Shown here in pieces: positions 1 through 12,668 of a DNA stretch of 64,000 nt. This DNA comes from Clavelina lepadiformis. Taxonomy: Eukaryota > Chordata > Ascidiacea > Aplousobranchia > Clavelinidae. The position numbers were made by a program, and so were the translations under genes. Every line of letters begins with the position of its first letter. The stretch's first letter is position 1. Below the pieces are notes generated by a model that was given only the letters and a program-made list of their open reading frames with translations, did not search any database and was not told the DNA's origin. The stretch spans positions 21,886,001-21,950,000 of the forward strand of contig NC_135240.1 of assembly GCF_947623445.1 (NCBI RefSeq), written 5' to 3'.

Positions 1-889
1 TGGTTAAATAGACGCCAAATTTCGTATTTGACTTATCGATAAACGTGTCCACTATAATGCACTTTTCTACTTGCCTCTCCGTTTGGTTAAAGTTAGAAAT
101 TCGCTTTAATGTGGGTAGAACCAGCTTTAAATATTTTTTAACACAAAGTTGTTTTGAGCAAATCGGCGGTTTTAAGCGGTGTGTGTGTGGCTGGTTAAAC
201 GCGGTTTCAAGTCACTCCATATGTCAGCTGTTCCATAGGAAGTATTTTCACTCCCCGCCCTACTATACGACTGATCGGGAGGCACGTCTCTGTGCCTTCG
301 TAAGCTTTCTCTCTTTAATCAAACGCGGGGAGGCGATTGCAAAACAAGATCCTGTTTATCTCGTACATTCCACTTTGTTCTTTCCAGCATCAGCTTTTCG
401 TTCTCAGACAATGGTGTCATGTGACCTAACGATTTCCGTCCTTTACACAAACGGTCGCAGAAAGAGAGAATTGTTTGCGCGATCCGGTTCACTGATTAAA
501 CTTACTACTATATGTATATTTTGAAAGCAGTGGATTGACCAATTGACGTTCTTTTGTGAACATTTAATTCATATTGTAAGCCTTGTTTAAATGTATTTAT
601 AAAAAAGCAGATAGCTTTGATCATTCTTGACTTTAAAAATGCCGATGTATGTGATGCTAAACTATCCGTGTGTATGGTAGGTACGCGAAGTCTAATATGA
701 TAACTGTTGCAACACCAACCACTTGTCCACCCGGCTCTTCGGGAAGTCTAAACCTTCCAGGTCTCGCATCGATTTGCGCGCAGAACATGTACGTTTCGTT
801 CTTTGATTGCTAACACTACTAATTTAGGCTTACAAAAGATATAACTTTAACATTAACTTCGATACATAACAGCTTTAACGTGCAATTAT
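1..889. other. upstream flank of TFAP4, no recognised gene
   Basis: An open frame of 159 codons lies at 45-524 on the plus strand, but its translation resembles no family I know and shows no clear domain or splice structure. The stretch probably holds the 5' flank and possibly an untranslated first exon of TFAP4. I see no repeat or RNA gene in it. Confidence 0.4.
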
Positions 890-3800
890 ATGAACTTGTC
901 ATGTATAATCAGAGAGCCAAGAGTTATTGCGGTTGCTGAAGACGTCGCATTAACAGACATATACGGACAACGCGAGCAAGACCGCAAAGTTCGGCGGGAA
1001 ATTGCAAACAGCAACGAAAGACGTCGAATGCAAAGCATCAATGCTGGCTTCAAATCATTGAAAACAATTCTGCCTCACAGTGACGGCGACAAACTAAGCA
1101 AGGTACGACTAGAAAAGATTTATGGCGCAACTATAAGCAATACATATACAATATAATACAGTAATTACGATATAGACGTAAATCCAACAAATCTTGTTTA
1201 ATTGATATTCGACGCAGTTACTACGAGAGATTAGCCTTGAAGCAGTCGGCTGGTCACAATTTCACGTGACCTTGCTTAGAAACTTTTGCCTTGACAAATC
1301 AACGATCGACTTGTGTTTTCAGGCTGCCATTTTGCAACAAACAGCAGAATATATCTTTCAGCTGGAAAATGATAAATTGAAGCTTTTGGACCAGAATGAA
1401 AAATACCGACGTGCCTTACTCGAATGCAAATGCAACAATCCTAAACAAAGAGCTTTAATTGCTGACGTTTCAGAAAAAGTGAGTCTAGACAATTTTGCAG
1501 CGCTAGTTTATGTTATTAGCGAATCAGCTTTAAGTCGGTTTCGTAGTGTGAACGGCTTTTTGACAAAACGATATTTTAGGACGAAGGTATTGGAAGTCCA
1601 CGAGAAGAAGATCTGGAGGACATCCGAAAGGATGCAATTGAAGTTCGTCAACAGCTGGATAAGGAACGAAGATTAAGAATGGTCCTTGAAGAAAAGGTCC
1701 GTGGTGGAAGATCACATTTCAGAAAAAACATTATCATACCCAACGTTATGTAAAGTCCAGTTTTGTTATTTTGATATAGATTCGCAGTCTGGAAGCTCAA
1801 ATTTATCCGGAGAAATTACGCGAAATCGCCCAGACAGTTACTCAGCAACATCGTAAAGGTGTGACAAAAGTCCTCAATAAGGTGGAAGCAAAAGAGACTA
1901 ACGGAGTTATTCCAATACCCAACATTCCAGAATCCATGCAAATTGTTTCAGCAAAGTTAATTTCTCAAGATCAAAAGGTTCCCGTTTATGAAAAGGTATA
2001 CGCACTTTCTCTGAAATTTCTTAAAACTAGCAGTGAAATCACGTATTCTAAAATAAGCTTAGTACTATACTCGCTATAAACGACATAAATGACACATTGC
2101 AGCTTGAGTGATGCGATTTAAAGGAATCTTAACGACTTCTGACCTACTTACAGGACGAACGAGTGACTGCTGTTAAGACTTCTCCTGTCCTTCCGTACAA
2201 CACAACCAGCTTGACTCCGCTCCAGCTAGTTCAACCTCACGTCCAACCCTCGCCGGACATTGCTCCTCCTCCCGCCCTGTGCGTCACTATTGCGCAGGAT
2301 GTTGACGTTGAAACTAGTTGTATACAGGTAGGTGTCATCTATGTAACGATGTCACCATGTCCTGTTGACGCAATAGATGAATAGAACATACGTGTCAAAC
2401 TCCCGGCCCGCTTTACAATAAAACTTGGCCCGCAATGTTATTTTATACATTGCACTATTTCCGGCCCGCGAGATCATTGTACAGCATAACTTACTTTTTT
2501 CAAGCAAGAAACAAGATTATTACAAATCGCACAATACAGCAGTTGCCCCATCATACGATAGAATAAATCGATTTATTCTAACGCTTGTAATTTAGGCTGC
2601 TTTTTTCTTTATTGTTTGTTAATTCTGTAATGCTTTTGCAAGGAGATGAATGAAACATAACGATGTAAGAGAAGAATAATCAAAAATTGTCAAAAACATC
2701 AAAAATTTGGTGCCTGTTCCAATTCATGTACTCGTGTCACGAAACGTTCAATCAAGTTTTATCTTTACGGCCCGCGGCGTTAAATAAGTTTGAGTTTTGG
2801 CCCCTGTAGCGATTGAGTTTGACACCCCTGCAGTAGAAGTTATACCCGACTTATTAATTATTGATTACTCTTAGAGCAAAAGCTCTGTGAGTGTCCCGAG
2901 GTCAAGACAGCCGTTAAAGAAGAGAGCGATTGAACCGACTCATATGAGTGAGACTTCGTCCCCGTTAAACAAAGTTCCCAAGGCAGGTTTTATGATCACT
3001 ACTTTTATCTTTGTACTCAAATTTAGTTCAGCTCTTTTAACAAGTTTTATTTGGCATTCTATAGATTGCAGTTGGAATGCCAGTACAGGAAACGAACTTT
3101 GCGGTAGCGAAGCAAGCTCCCCTCTCCTCCCCGAGTTCCCACACTTACAACGCCGTTTTATCTGCTCAGCCTCCCATCTCTTCGAACGCTTCTACTATTC
3201 AAACGATAAATGCGCTGCCTAATACCCTTTCAGTGCAAGGCCGGTCCATACAGACAACAATTCCTCTCCAGCATTCCATCGCAACCCTGCCTGCTGAACT
3301 CGAACAGGTTGCTTCTTCGGTGATAGCCGCCCAGCAGCAGATTACGATCGCGAGTCCGCCCATCAATCAAGTTATGCTGACAAATAACCCTCATTCGGCC
3401 ACCCACACCTATATGACTCTCACGCCAGCCTATTCCGCTGGGAAGCCAGTCTGGCAGGAACAGTTGCTGACACCTACTACTCCACACAACTGTCAGGTCT
3501 CCATCGCAGCTGTACCTTCGAAGCCGGCCAACGCGTCGCAATACATCTTACAACCTACCATACAGCGGGTGCAGCCAAAAACCGAGGAAATGACTTTAAA
3601 TCAACTTAACACCGTCCCACCACTTTCCATGACTTTAACTCAGCTCAACGCTGTGCCTACCATGTCTCGGCTCTGTTCAAGTTCATTTCCTGGAAATGTC
3701 ACCCTTCCTGGGAGCCGAATCCAAACGCAGTACCTCCCGCTAGTCCCAATGGATAAAGTTCTACGTGTCAGGGGCGAGCGTAGCATGTCGAACACGACAA

Positions 3801-4380
3801 CAGACAGTGCGGCTACTGTCAGCGATGAAGAAAGCAAATGCGTGTTCCCCGAAGAACATGCTAATGTGGAAAACGTTTCTATAGTTAGGGTGAGTGTGGC
3901 TAATACTGTCAGCTTATGCATGTCTCCCATTTTGTAATTAGTGGTACTACTGGACGATCAGTAATTGCATGCATTTCAATAAAATCAGCAATGCTGTGAG
4001 CGAATTAAAACTGAATTCGATCTTTGTAACGAAAACGCAGAGCACAAGGTCGTCATCAGATCCGTGCCCTGGTGACAAAACGCAGAAACCCGAAATAAAA
4101 GCATCGCTATCTAATCCCGCAATGTTGTCCATGCTATCGGACGGACCGGGTTCACCACCGTTGCTTAGACATATTGACGCAGTTACAACAAGACGAAATC
4201 TGGAAACAATTGTGCAGGTAAAAACGGCAGATTTTGTGCGGCCTGTTTAAAAAGTACGAGTGGTATAAACCTAATTTTTGACAGGCAATCGACCACCTAG
4301 AGCAGCAAGAGAGGCGCAATTCACAGGACCAACAGCCAATACACATAAATGAACTTCATGAAGCTTCCGCGCCAGTGTGA
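890..4380 (+). CDS. TFAP4: transcription factor AP-4 (bHLH leucine zipper)
   Basis: TFAP4 is a nuclear bHLH-leucine zipper factor that binds E-boxes as a homodimer. I infer nine exons: 890-1102, 1323-1478, 1580-1696, 1780-1995, 2154-2327, 2875-2986, 3072-3889, 4041 (or 3942)-4217 and 4285-4380. The basic region reads NERRRMQSINAGFKSLK (about residues 42-58) and runs through the exon 1/2 junction into AAILQQTAEYIFQLE, nearly identical to vertebrate AP-4. Exon 3 adds a second zipper (RQQLDKERRLRMVLEE) and exon 4 the conserved YPEKL region. Exons 8/9 carry the C-terminal block RRNLETIVQAIDHLE found in human TFAP4. The protein would be about 692-725 aa, roughly twice the human 338, because exons 5-7 encode a long Q/S/T/P-rich middle. 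The ATG at 890 is the likely start, but an upstream exon is possible. Exon 8 has two in-phase acceptors. The gene converges with BBS7. Confidence 0.93.
2387..2830. mobile_element. decayed hAT-type non-autonomous element in TFAP4 intron 5
   Basis: The right end reads GAGTTTGACACCCCTG and the left end carries GTGTCAAACTC, so the two are inverted repeats of the widespread CAGGGGTGTCAAACTC hAT terminus, with the left tip mutated. GGCCCGC motifs lie just inside both ends. The flanks GAATAGAA (2379-2386) and CAGTAGAA (2831-2838) agree at six of eight positions, a worn 8-bp target duplication. No coding sequence is visible. It is about 444 bp and looks older than the other hAT copies here. Confidence 0.7.
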
Positions 4381-4667
4381 TTAATTAAATTATTCCGGCT
4401 TACTTAATCGTTGCTCGTTGTTTAACTTATCCCGTCGTGTCGGGTTTGGTATAGCACGCACTGGTGAAGACGGATCGTGTGGTGGATAAGAGTTGTGTGT
4501 AAATTATGTATTTGTGATATTATAATAACTATCATTATTATTTGTTTATTTGCGCACGTGTAAAAATGCTTAATGTCCTCTAAATTAAAAATCTTTTCCT
4601 AGTAACAGTACTAATGTTTTCTTCAAGTCGCACTAAGCTCAAACCAAAAAAGAACCAATCTTACTTA

Positions 4668-4673
4668 TTTATT
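4668..4673 (-). other. polyadenylation signal of BBS7
   Basis: AATAAA lies on the minus strand about 45 nt after the BBS7 stop codon. It sits in the 335-bp gap between the converging TFAP4 and BBS7 coding ends, so the two 3' UTRs probably lie very close together or overlap. Confidence 0.6.
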
Positions 4674-4715
4674 AATATTGAACAGGGGATAAACAAAAAA
4701 GTGCAACAATTTGTG

Positions 4716-7700
4716 TTAATAAGATGGCTGCTGAAAAAATTCTATCAAAGCTGGGAGTTCGTAACTGTCCAAAGTCTCCAAAAGCTGGGGAACTTTTTGT
4801 TTAACGTTAACGCCCTTAAACTTGTACTTGTCAATGTAGAGGTCAGTGATCATGCCTGCAAAAAATATTGAACAATTAGCGCCTGGCTATAGATTTCATA
4901 AAAATATTCTGTTGTTGCTTTGAAAGCTTTACCATAGAGTCTTTCTAGACGGGCTGGCTGCTTTTGGAATTCACGTTTAATTTCTTCAGCATCCAATAAA
5001 ATTGACTGATATTCTGGTGCCAAAAAATCTAAATTTCCTTCATGGACACGAAGTTCCTGAAATGCAATCATGGTCAATTGTTTAACTGAGATATATTTTA
5101 TATGATATAAATAGTCCTCCTAAACTAGCTTTAAAACAGTTATGATTGCTCTGTAATTAACATCAAAGTTATGTAACGTATTTAAAAACTCAGTAAAATA
5201 CGTTATAAAAATTGGGAAATTTTCACCTGCAATGCATCAAGTAATTGAACTTTTTTTGCGAGCATCAACTGGTGATCAAGCTTTGGATGCAAGAGCTGTA
5301 GTGTGTGGGCAATGGAATCGTCACTTAACTCGTATTGAATTTTCAACGTAATCTTTTTTGTGGTCGCTTCTTTGGTAAGGATGTCCTTCAGAATGGAGAT
5401 GCTTGATATGTTGTCTGATCGAAAGACTCCTTCCCCTTTTCTGTAGTGAATACAAAAATTTTAACCACATGCAGTACTTATGATAGTATCAAAAATCAAC
5501 ATCTCATAAAAAGATAATAATATAAACCAAATAATAACCAAACTTGTGACCTAACTTTAAAGTGGCAAGATACAAAATAAAAAAATGAAGCCCTTCTTGA
5601 TGGCTCAACGAAACTTACCGGTAAATACATTCTAGTTGTGTATCGAGGAAGGTGTTGATGAAATACAAAGTTACAACATCACCTGTTGGCGGTCGTTCTG
5701 GTAGATCGGGCAAGCAGAATGCAATCCATGAGTGAATTTCTGCTATGCTGAATGGTCCTGATAACGTTAGTGTGTTCATTGGCCTGGAAAAATGTATATG
5801 CTACATTTTAAATTTGGACCTGTTCACCAAAGCGGGATTTTATGCTAACTGTATCTAATCCAGCCAGAAAAAGTTTACCGTTTTTCATCGATATAATGCT
5901 TTCGTTGATGCAACGATAAAGGTCTTATAGGATATCTTCTAAGCACACAAGTTTTGGGCTGCAGCCTTGGAACTATGTAAGCTTGCACGTGACCATACTG
6001 GCCTTCAATTGACCGTATTTGCACCTAATATGAAGTATGTAATTTTTATCTAATTTTACAATTTATGAAACTGGTACTAATTTCAAAGACGATGCTATCC
6101 ACCCATAACGAATTTAGTTAGGTTAAACTTACCTTAAAACGAAATTACTATGCTGTATATTAGTATATACAAATTTTGTGAAAACAAACGAAATGTTACC
6201 TCAAGCCTTGTTGTGCTTGCTTGGCAGCGATAAGTTGCTAAAAGGAAATTGTCATTTCCACCACTAGCAGAGGCATTAGGTTGTGTGGAAGTGTATGAAA
6301 CAACCGCTGAGGTCTTGTCAACGTCCAACAGATCAATAGGAACATCACTCTATATCACCAAACGCAATACTACAGCTACATAATTGTTGCAGGTCAATGC
6401 AAGAGAAGAAATGCATTTAATCTTTATTTTGCCACTTTCAGGCAAAACTCTCATTTTTTGTCACTGTATCCTATTTTTTTACCTGTAATACAATGTGGTC
6501 AATGGCAGTTTGCACTTCAATGCTCAATTGATAACTGGCATCAGACGAGGACAATACAAAGCGATCATTGACATGGAATGTTGTAGCGCGAGATAAAGCA
6601 CTGTTTCCAGAAGCAACTGCTTTATTAGTTCTTTCAGCATGTTTCTCCCTTTCAGTTTTCACTTTCATTTGCAAAGTTTCCACTTCAGCTCTAGAATATA
6701 CGAAGCAGATTATTATAAGTTCATTCAATGACTTATATTAATATATTTTAAGACTATTAATTTAAATAACTAGCTATGGTAGAAGTTGCTTAATGTGACC
6801 ACCTTGGAATCGTCCAGTTTGGCCACAAGTTCCCAGTGGTAACAATAATAATTAATTAATCGAAGCTGTTATAACACTGGTCAACAGCCAATTTGATTCT
6901 GAAATGAATGAGGTCAATCTTGGCTAATTTGGGGTCGCTGATCACGAATATCAACTTGAAATTTGTTGATTAGCTCTAGTTTTTGAGATATGGCACCATG
7001 CCAAAATGTGCTTTACTTGCTGACGCGGAAAGCAGTGTGCGTTTTTCTGTTGTAGCTTGCATTGGTCAGATAGAGTTGGGCACTTAATATATTTGTTGGA
7101 AGGTAGGTCTATTCATATTATTTTTTTGGCCGTTTTACTGCATAATGTAAACACCATGCCATCGATCCCAGTGGGTTACGCAGTTCATATGAAGGAGACA
7201 TAGGACAACATAAAGCAACGTCTAAGATGCATAAAGTATGACCAACATCAATGGCAGCTGTGTGGTGACTTAAAGATAGTAGCTCTTGTTATGGGTCTGC
7301 AGCTAGGTTATAGGCCTACTAAGTACTGCTGTTTTCTTTGTGAATGGGATAGTCGAGCGAAAGATTCCCACTACATCAAGAAAGACTGGCATTTCCGTCA
7401 ATCATTAACTCCAGGGGAGAAAAACGTTCTACATCCACCACTTGTTGAATCAAATAAGATTTTGTTGCCACCGTTGCACATAAAACTGGGTTTAGTGAAG
7501 AACTTCGTCAAGGCAATGGACAAAGCAGGAACTGGTTTCATGTACCTCGGCAAAAAATTTCCTCGAATGAGCGAAGCCAAAATAAAGGAAGGTGTGTTTA
7601 TAGGTCCCCAGATAAGGCACCTTCTCGAAGACGGTGCATTTGATCAAGTGTTATTTAGCAAAGAGAAAATTGCATGGGAAGCGTTTAAGTTGCTGGCCAC

Positions 7701-10700
7701 AAAATTTTTGGGGAACAAAAGAGCTGACAACTACACGGAATTGGTGTCCAATCTCATTAAAGCATACAGATGCATGGGGTGCAATATGTCATTGAAGATA
7801 CATTTTTTGGACTCGCACCTGGATTTTTTTCCACCAAACTGTGGAGACGTTAGTGATGAGCATGGTGAGCGATTTCACCAATGCATATCTACAATGGCAA
7901 GGAGGTACCAGGGAAAACAGAATCAATCAATGCTTGATGATTTTTGCTGGATGATATCTAGGGATGCTCCATTAACCGTATACAAGCGACAGGCCAAAAG
8001 GAAAAGAACAGATAAAATAGATTCGAAATTTAAATTTGAAAAGTGACAAATTATTTGTTGCATATGCTATGCTGAAATATAAACGCATGCAATTATTACA
8101 CTGTTTGTAGATTGTTACTGTTGTGTTCAATAAAGTGCACCAAGGCTTGCCATATGTAGATCTACTGCAAAAATGAAAAAAGTTTTTATCTTTTAAACTA
8201 GAGCTAATCAGCAATTTTAACCGACATTTTTGGATTGAGCGTCCAAAAATGCATAAGAATCAACTGTTTTCTTATCGGAAGCAAACAACTTTTGAAAAAT
8301 TGTTGACCAGTGTAATCAGATGTAAAGTTTTAGTGAGCAGCTTTTACTGCTTTAGCATCCAACAATAGACAATGTGGCTTGAAATTTTTAAGGGACCTAC
8401 GCCGGTTCACCAATATGAAATATTCACCGTAAGCCAGCAAACTTCTTTTCCGTGTCTTCATCCAATTCAGCGCCAATGACATTGGTAGTAGTTGCACTTG
8501 TTGAACCAGTAACTCTTTTCTGCATATGCTCAGTGGTGAGACCTGTCACCCAGCCTGAGTATGTAGATGCAACGACTTCATCAAATCCGAGAGCTCCAAC
8601 CACCCCACCTTGTACTGAAGTGACACTCTCATTGCAATTCTGTAGATAGAATGCATATTTTAAGGAAATTCTGGGCTTTTTGGATTCTGCACATATTTTC
8701 TAACTTAGAAACGCTTACATTCAAAACGCAACAAAAAAGTGCAAAAAAGCTTCCATTGAGTAGGATCAAGAAAATGAAAGTTGAATGTAATCTTACATGA
8801 CTGAAACGTAAAATGGGTTCATCAGCAACATCATAACTATATATTTCGACTTCTCCACTATCTCTTCCTATCAGTAAGTCATTTACACCATCTCCTGTTA
8901 TGTCATGATGAGACATGCAGGATATTCCTCCAAAGTTCTTGTCATTTGATATTTCCCACTTGTATATTGGCTGCTCACTAAAAACATTCGAAGGTAATGT
9001 TCAAACTATATAGACTTGATTCAATGTATAACAGAGCTTGGAATTTCCTATCAAATAACCTTTTACATGATCCTATTAAACTTCTATTAAATTTATTCTA
9101 TTAAATTTTTCATTATCATCACATCGCATTATTTTGCAGTAAAGCAAGGGGTGAGCAATTTTTCAAAATCTCACTCTGCCAGCATAACATGTCCAATCTT
9201 TCCATCACTGGTGCCATAAACAAGCTCCTTCTCCTCTTCACCACCATTTCCTTTGAATGGCGTCATGCACTGGGGAGCTCCGGATACCTCAATTTCACAT
9301 GAAAGGTCACATCCCTTCAACAACCAATCAAAAACTTGTTGTTGACCTTGTGCATATGTGCTAGTATGTCAATGCACTTCACACAAGTAGCATGCTTTTT
9401 TGATGGAAAACAGGTAATAACACTCACTTAACCAAAGATATAAACCAAGTTTAACGTACATCTAAAACCCTCAGTATCCTGTCATTGCATGCAAGGATTG
9501 GTATAAGTTTATCTTCTTGATTGCGACTGACAGGAAGGCATATCATATCATTTATTTTATCATTCGATAAATAGTAACCTTGATCAACACAGTCAGAAAA
9601 ATGGTTGTATATGTACAGGCCACCGGCAAGAAGATCACTTCCACTAACAAATCTGCAAAAAAGCAAAAATGCTTAGAAAAACAAAACTTTTAAACAATAC
9701 TTTATCCCAAAGCTGTAAACATTACATTGTTGTTACCATGTTATACAACAGGTGCAATAAAAGTTAAATAGTGTAAAAAATACTTTCCTATTAAGGAATT
9801 AAAACATACAGATTTGAAATGGTTTCAGTGAGGTTTGTGTTAAAATCCAAAAATTTTTTTCCTTTTCGTGAAAATCCTCTTACTTCAGCACCAGAAGCAA
9901 CAAATATTTTATCCTGTGGAGTCCCAAGTGCACCACCGAGTTCAACTCTGGTTATGGGTGGACCAGGTTGAAGTTTAAATATACTCTGAGCATAAATATT
10001 TATCATGTATTCATGTTACATCATATTTGCTTTTTAAGTCAATACAAACATATCTAACTATTATGGTAGTTAAAGTTCTTTGTTAAGACAGAAGTTCAAA
10101 ATGACAAAACAAAAACTACAAACTTTATTAGTAAGAGATGCCTTGAAAGTAATTATCACACAAGTAACTTATTATCAAACTATCAAGGTCATGTAAAGTC
10201 AAATATCTATTAAAATACTGAGTACATAGGCATACATAAAAAATACAAATGTATGCATTCCAACGTATGTATATACACTATATCATATTATATGCATGCA
10301 TTCAAAAAAATAGCAGCATAAATTTATGATAATAAAATAGAAATCACCACATTACACTCAACTCACACTAATATCTCTTTTCTTAATACCAAAGCATTGC
10401 AGGATCCCATTTTTATCACCAATCACAATTTTTTGAGTGACACGTCGTTTGTCATTATTTGGAAGGATTTTCATGCATTTTCTGTCTGTTACAGCAACCT
10501 GCTCAATAAAGAATGAAAGTGACATATACTCAAACCCTAACTAGGTCACACAGTTTATTGGTAAAGATAGTTAAAAATGAAAATAGTTGATATTAGTTTA
10601 GTCATTTAAGGTTGAATTGAAGTTAAATTTTGATGAAAAGGTAGAATAAAGTTAACCTAAAAAAGGACAAAAAAACTAATAAATAATTCAGTTTTAGTTT

Positions 10701-12668
10701 AAATTTTCTTTGTGACAATTTCAAAAATAAGCAATAATAATTGATAAATCTAGTAAATGAATGGTTTACATGTCAAGGAGGAGTAATACTGTAGGACAGG
10801 CTAAGACAAGAAATAACTGAACACCAGTCTAGTACTGTACTGCAATTATACAAATAATTGCAGCCAAACAGTAAGTTATCTAATGCTACACTGATTGACT
10901 GTATTGTTAGATTACAACGAGTGAAACTTATTCCCTAATGGACAGTACGCTTAATTATTGATTTAACAACCTGTAGCGTAAGTCATTTTTATTTGCATCT
11001 GGTTTGGATTTGATGGTATGCTGGGGTAATCTTTATCCTTGGACTGGTGAAATTCTTTGCTATTCGACTTAAACCCGACAAGGATTTCTCATCACTCGAG
11101 CCCCAGTTATAGAGCTAGCCTTTGTGCTAGTTCCGATAGTCTCGATAAACAAAAAATTTTAAATTTGTTTTTTTGACTTTTTATATCGTATTGCCCAAAA
11201 TTTGATTTACTCGCCAGTCATCAGAAACCCTAAACAGAAACAAGCATTGTTACAGCCTTGCAAAATGAGCATTACAACAGTAGCGCTACACGGTCTGTAT
11301 TTTGCACACCTAAAATAAATTTCAAGTAAACTGCTTGTACACTTGACTTTGTAGAAACCTTAATTTGGGAGCTAAATAAATAGCCACTTAATAGTCTAAA
11401 TTTACACTCTTAAAAAGATTTCTTTTTTGTTTGTATAATTCGAAGCCACAACTTTGCATTTGCAGTATGTATCAAAGCGAAAAGTTACAATACTTTTCAC
11501 AAAACACAAAAATCATAGCAGAAAAAATGTCACAAGTAAAACTTTGAAATTATATGTTTAGAATTGTTGAAACATGATGAATGAGCATGCCTGGTTTCAT
11601 CCATTTAACCATCACGGTTGGACAAAATTTTGATAAGAATCGATGAAAATTTATCTGGTCCACAGGGTTTTTTAATAAGGTGTTGGATAAATCTACAGTG
11701 ACAAGTGTTAGGCTAGACGTGCACTGGAGAAAAACTGAATAAATGACAACTTGGCTAGCCATTGCACACTAGAGTTAGTGCGTTTGTACATCGTAGATCT
11801 TGGTAAACCCTGCCATGATTTTGACAAACCGCCCTAGCGTTATTGGGTATGAAACATGAGCCGAAATATTGCAAGCCCAGCACTCTAACCACTTGGCTAC
11901 CAAGCCAACATACAACATGGTGTAAAATGTGGCAACTGCGCTCACGACTTTCATTAATACACATAGCAAACTTTTTTATCTTCATGACGCTTTATAATAA
12001 ATAAACAAAGAAAATACAGATTGTTTGAACACCAAAATACATCAAGGTACTTAACAAAGAGTTAAGGTAACAGAGCATGCCATCATGCCAAAATTTACAT
12101 CTTTGCACGCATGATTTCTTGTCGAAAACTGCCGTACTTGGTACTTTCCAGTCAGGCACATACATCTGATGAGTGATGACCATCATAGTGGAAAGTGTTG
12201 GACCAACATGCAAGAAGTTTATCAACGTGCACACTGAACTTTTATATTTTCACGCCGATTTAAAATAAATAAAGACAAACTGGTTGCTTAAATATCAATT
12301 TACAATAAATAAACAAAGATTTATGGCTTAAGTGAACGCCATTTCACCAAAATTTTCGTTGTTGCACGCATGAGTTCTCGTCGAAAACTGCCCCACTTTC
12401 CAGGTTCGTAAGTAATGACAGCATGCTTAATGCTCGCATTGATAAATTTTCAAACTTCAGTCTGGTTAATTCCACCTGTTCTCCCTATATACATACCGAC
12501 CTAAGATTCCCCTGGCAAATAGCGCAGCATATACCAAGGGCCTACAAGCTAGGCCTATAGTCTTATACGTAGCCTAAATTTTGTATCAAACTTTAAAGCC
12601 CTAGGGCCGTTATACATTTAATAACAACCTACTTGCAAATAGTCCACAACGTTGAGGTCCAGCTCCAT
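4716..12668 (-). CDS. BBS7: Bardet-Biedl syndrome 7 protein (BBSome subunit)
   Basis: BBS7 is a core BBSome subunit that helps carry membrane proteins into and out of cilia. Fourteen exons join in phase: 12633-12668, 10367-10498, 9810-9985, 9460-9652, 9175-9314, 8797-8977, 8428-8639, 6483-6690, 6200-6349, 5879-6024, 5619-5783, 5227-5440, 4933-5056 and 4716-4855, giving about 738 aa (human 715). It starts [12 protein letters not shown], matching the human N-terminus. The beta-propeller follows ([39 protein letters not shown]), then a coiled coil ([19 protein letters not shown]), the GAE-like part ([19 protein letters not shown]) and the C-terminal helical region ([23 protein letters not shown]). 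The first exon codes only 12 residues and is followed by a 2.1-kb intron. Intron 7 holds a 1.4-kb transposon. I see no break. Confidence 0.95.
6875..8312 (+). mobile_element. CACTG-ended DNA transposon (CACTA/EnSpm-like) in BBS7 intron 7
   Basis: Both ends carry the 12-bp inverted repeat CACTGGTCAACA, flanked by the same three bases TAA (6872-6874 and 8313-8315). A second inverted pair, GATTAGCTCTAGTTT, sits about 95-115 bp inside each end. CACTR tips and a 3-bp target duplication fit the CACTA/EnSpm superfamily; this is an inference from the ends only. The element is 1438 bp and holds one large ORF on the strand opposite to BBS7. Confidence 0.7.
7291..8046 (+). CDS. transposon-borne protein fragment with a DEHGERFHQ motif
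   Basis: This 251-codon frame lies inside the CACTG-ended element. It has a [10 protein letters not shown] cysteine motif near the start, a PPLHIKLGL segment, [25 protein letters not shown] and [10 protein letters not shown], and a basic tail ([11 protein letters not shown]). From memory this is a family present in many near-identical copies in arthropod, cnidarian and other animal genomes, usually uncharacterised. The homology appears to go on upstream of 7291 ([17 protein letters not shown]), and an in-frame stop lies about 90 bp before the ATG, so the 5' part is probably degraded. I cannot say which enzymatic role it had; a transposase-related function is only inferred from its setting. 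Confidence 0.55.
   Translation: MGLQLGYRPTKYCCFLCEWDSRAKDSHYIKKDWHFRQSLTPGEKNVLHPPLVESNKILLPPLHIKLGLVKNFVKAMDKAGTGFMYLGKKFPRMSEAKIKEGVFIGPQIRHLLEDGAFDQVLFSKEKIAWEAFKLLATKFLGNKRADNYTELVSNLIKAYRCMGCNMSLKIHFLDSHLDFFPPNCGDVSDEHGERFHQCISTMARRYQGKQNQSMLDDFCWMISRDAPLTVYKRQAKRKRTDKIDSKFKFEK
11789..11915 (-). repeat. tRNA-derived SINE-like sequence in BBS7 intron 1
   Basis: Read on the minus strand it has an A-box-like stretch (GGTAGCCAAGTGGTTAGAGT), a tRNA-like anticodon arm and a weak B-box-like stretch about 40 nt further on. It does not fold into an intact tRNA, so a tRNA-derived SINE head or decayed tRNA pseudogene is more likely. Confidence 0.45.
11991..12430. repeat. two diverged copies of a local repeat
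   Basis: The stretches around 11993-12152 and 12290-12402 share ATAAATAAACAAAG at their start, TTGCACGCATGA in the middle, CGTCGAAAACTGCC-type sequence and ACTTTCCAG at their end, in the same order and orientation. This looks like an old tandem duplication within BBS7 intron 1. No coding content is apparent. Confidence 0.5.

Noticed and set aside
45-524. 159-codon open frame upstream of TFAP4
   Set aside because: The translation has no family resemblance, no domain and no splice partner; it is likely chance.
3230-3930. Antisense open frames opposite TFAP4 exon 7
   Set aside because: They mirror the real coding exon, which has clear homology at its joins on the plus strand.
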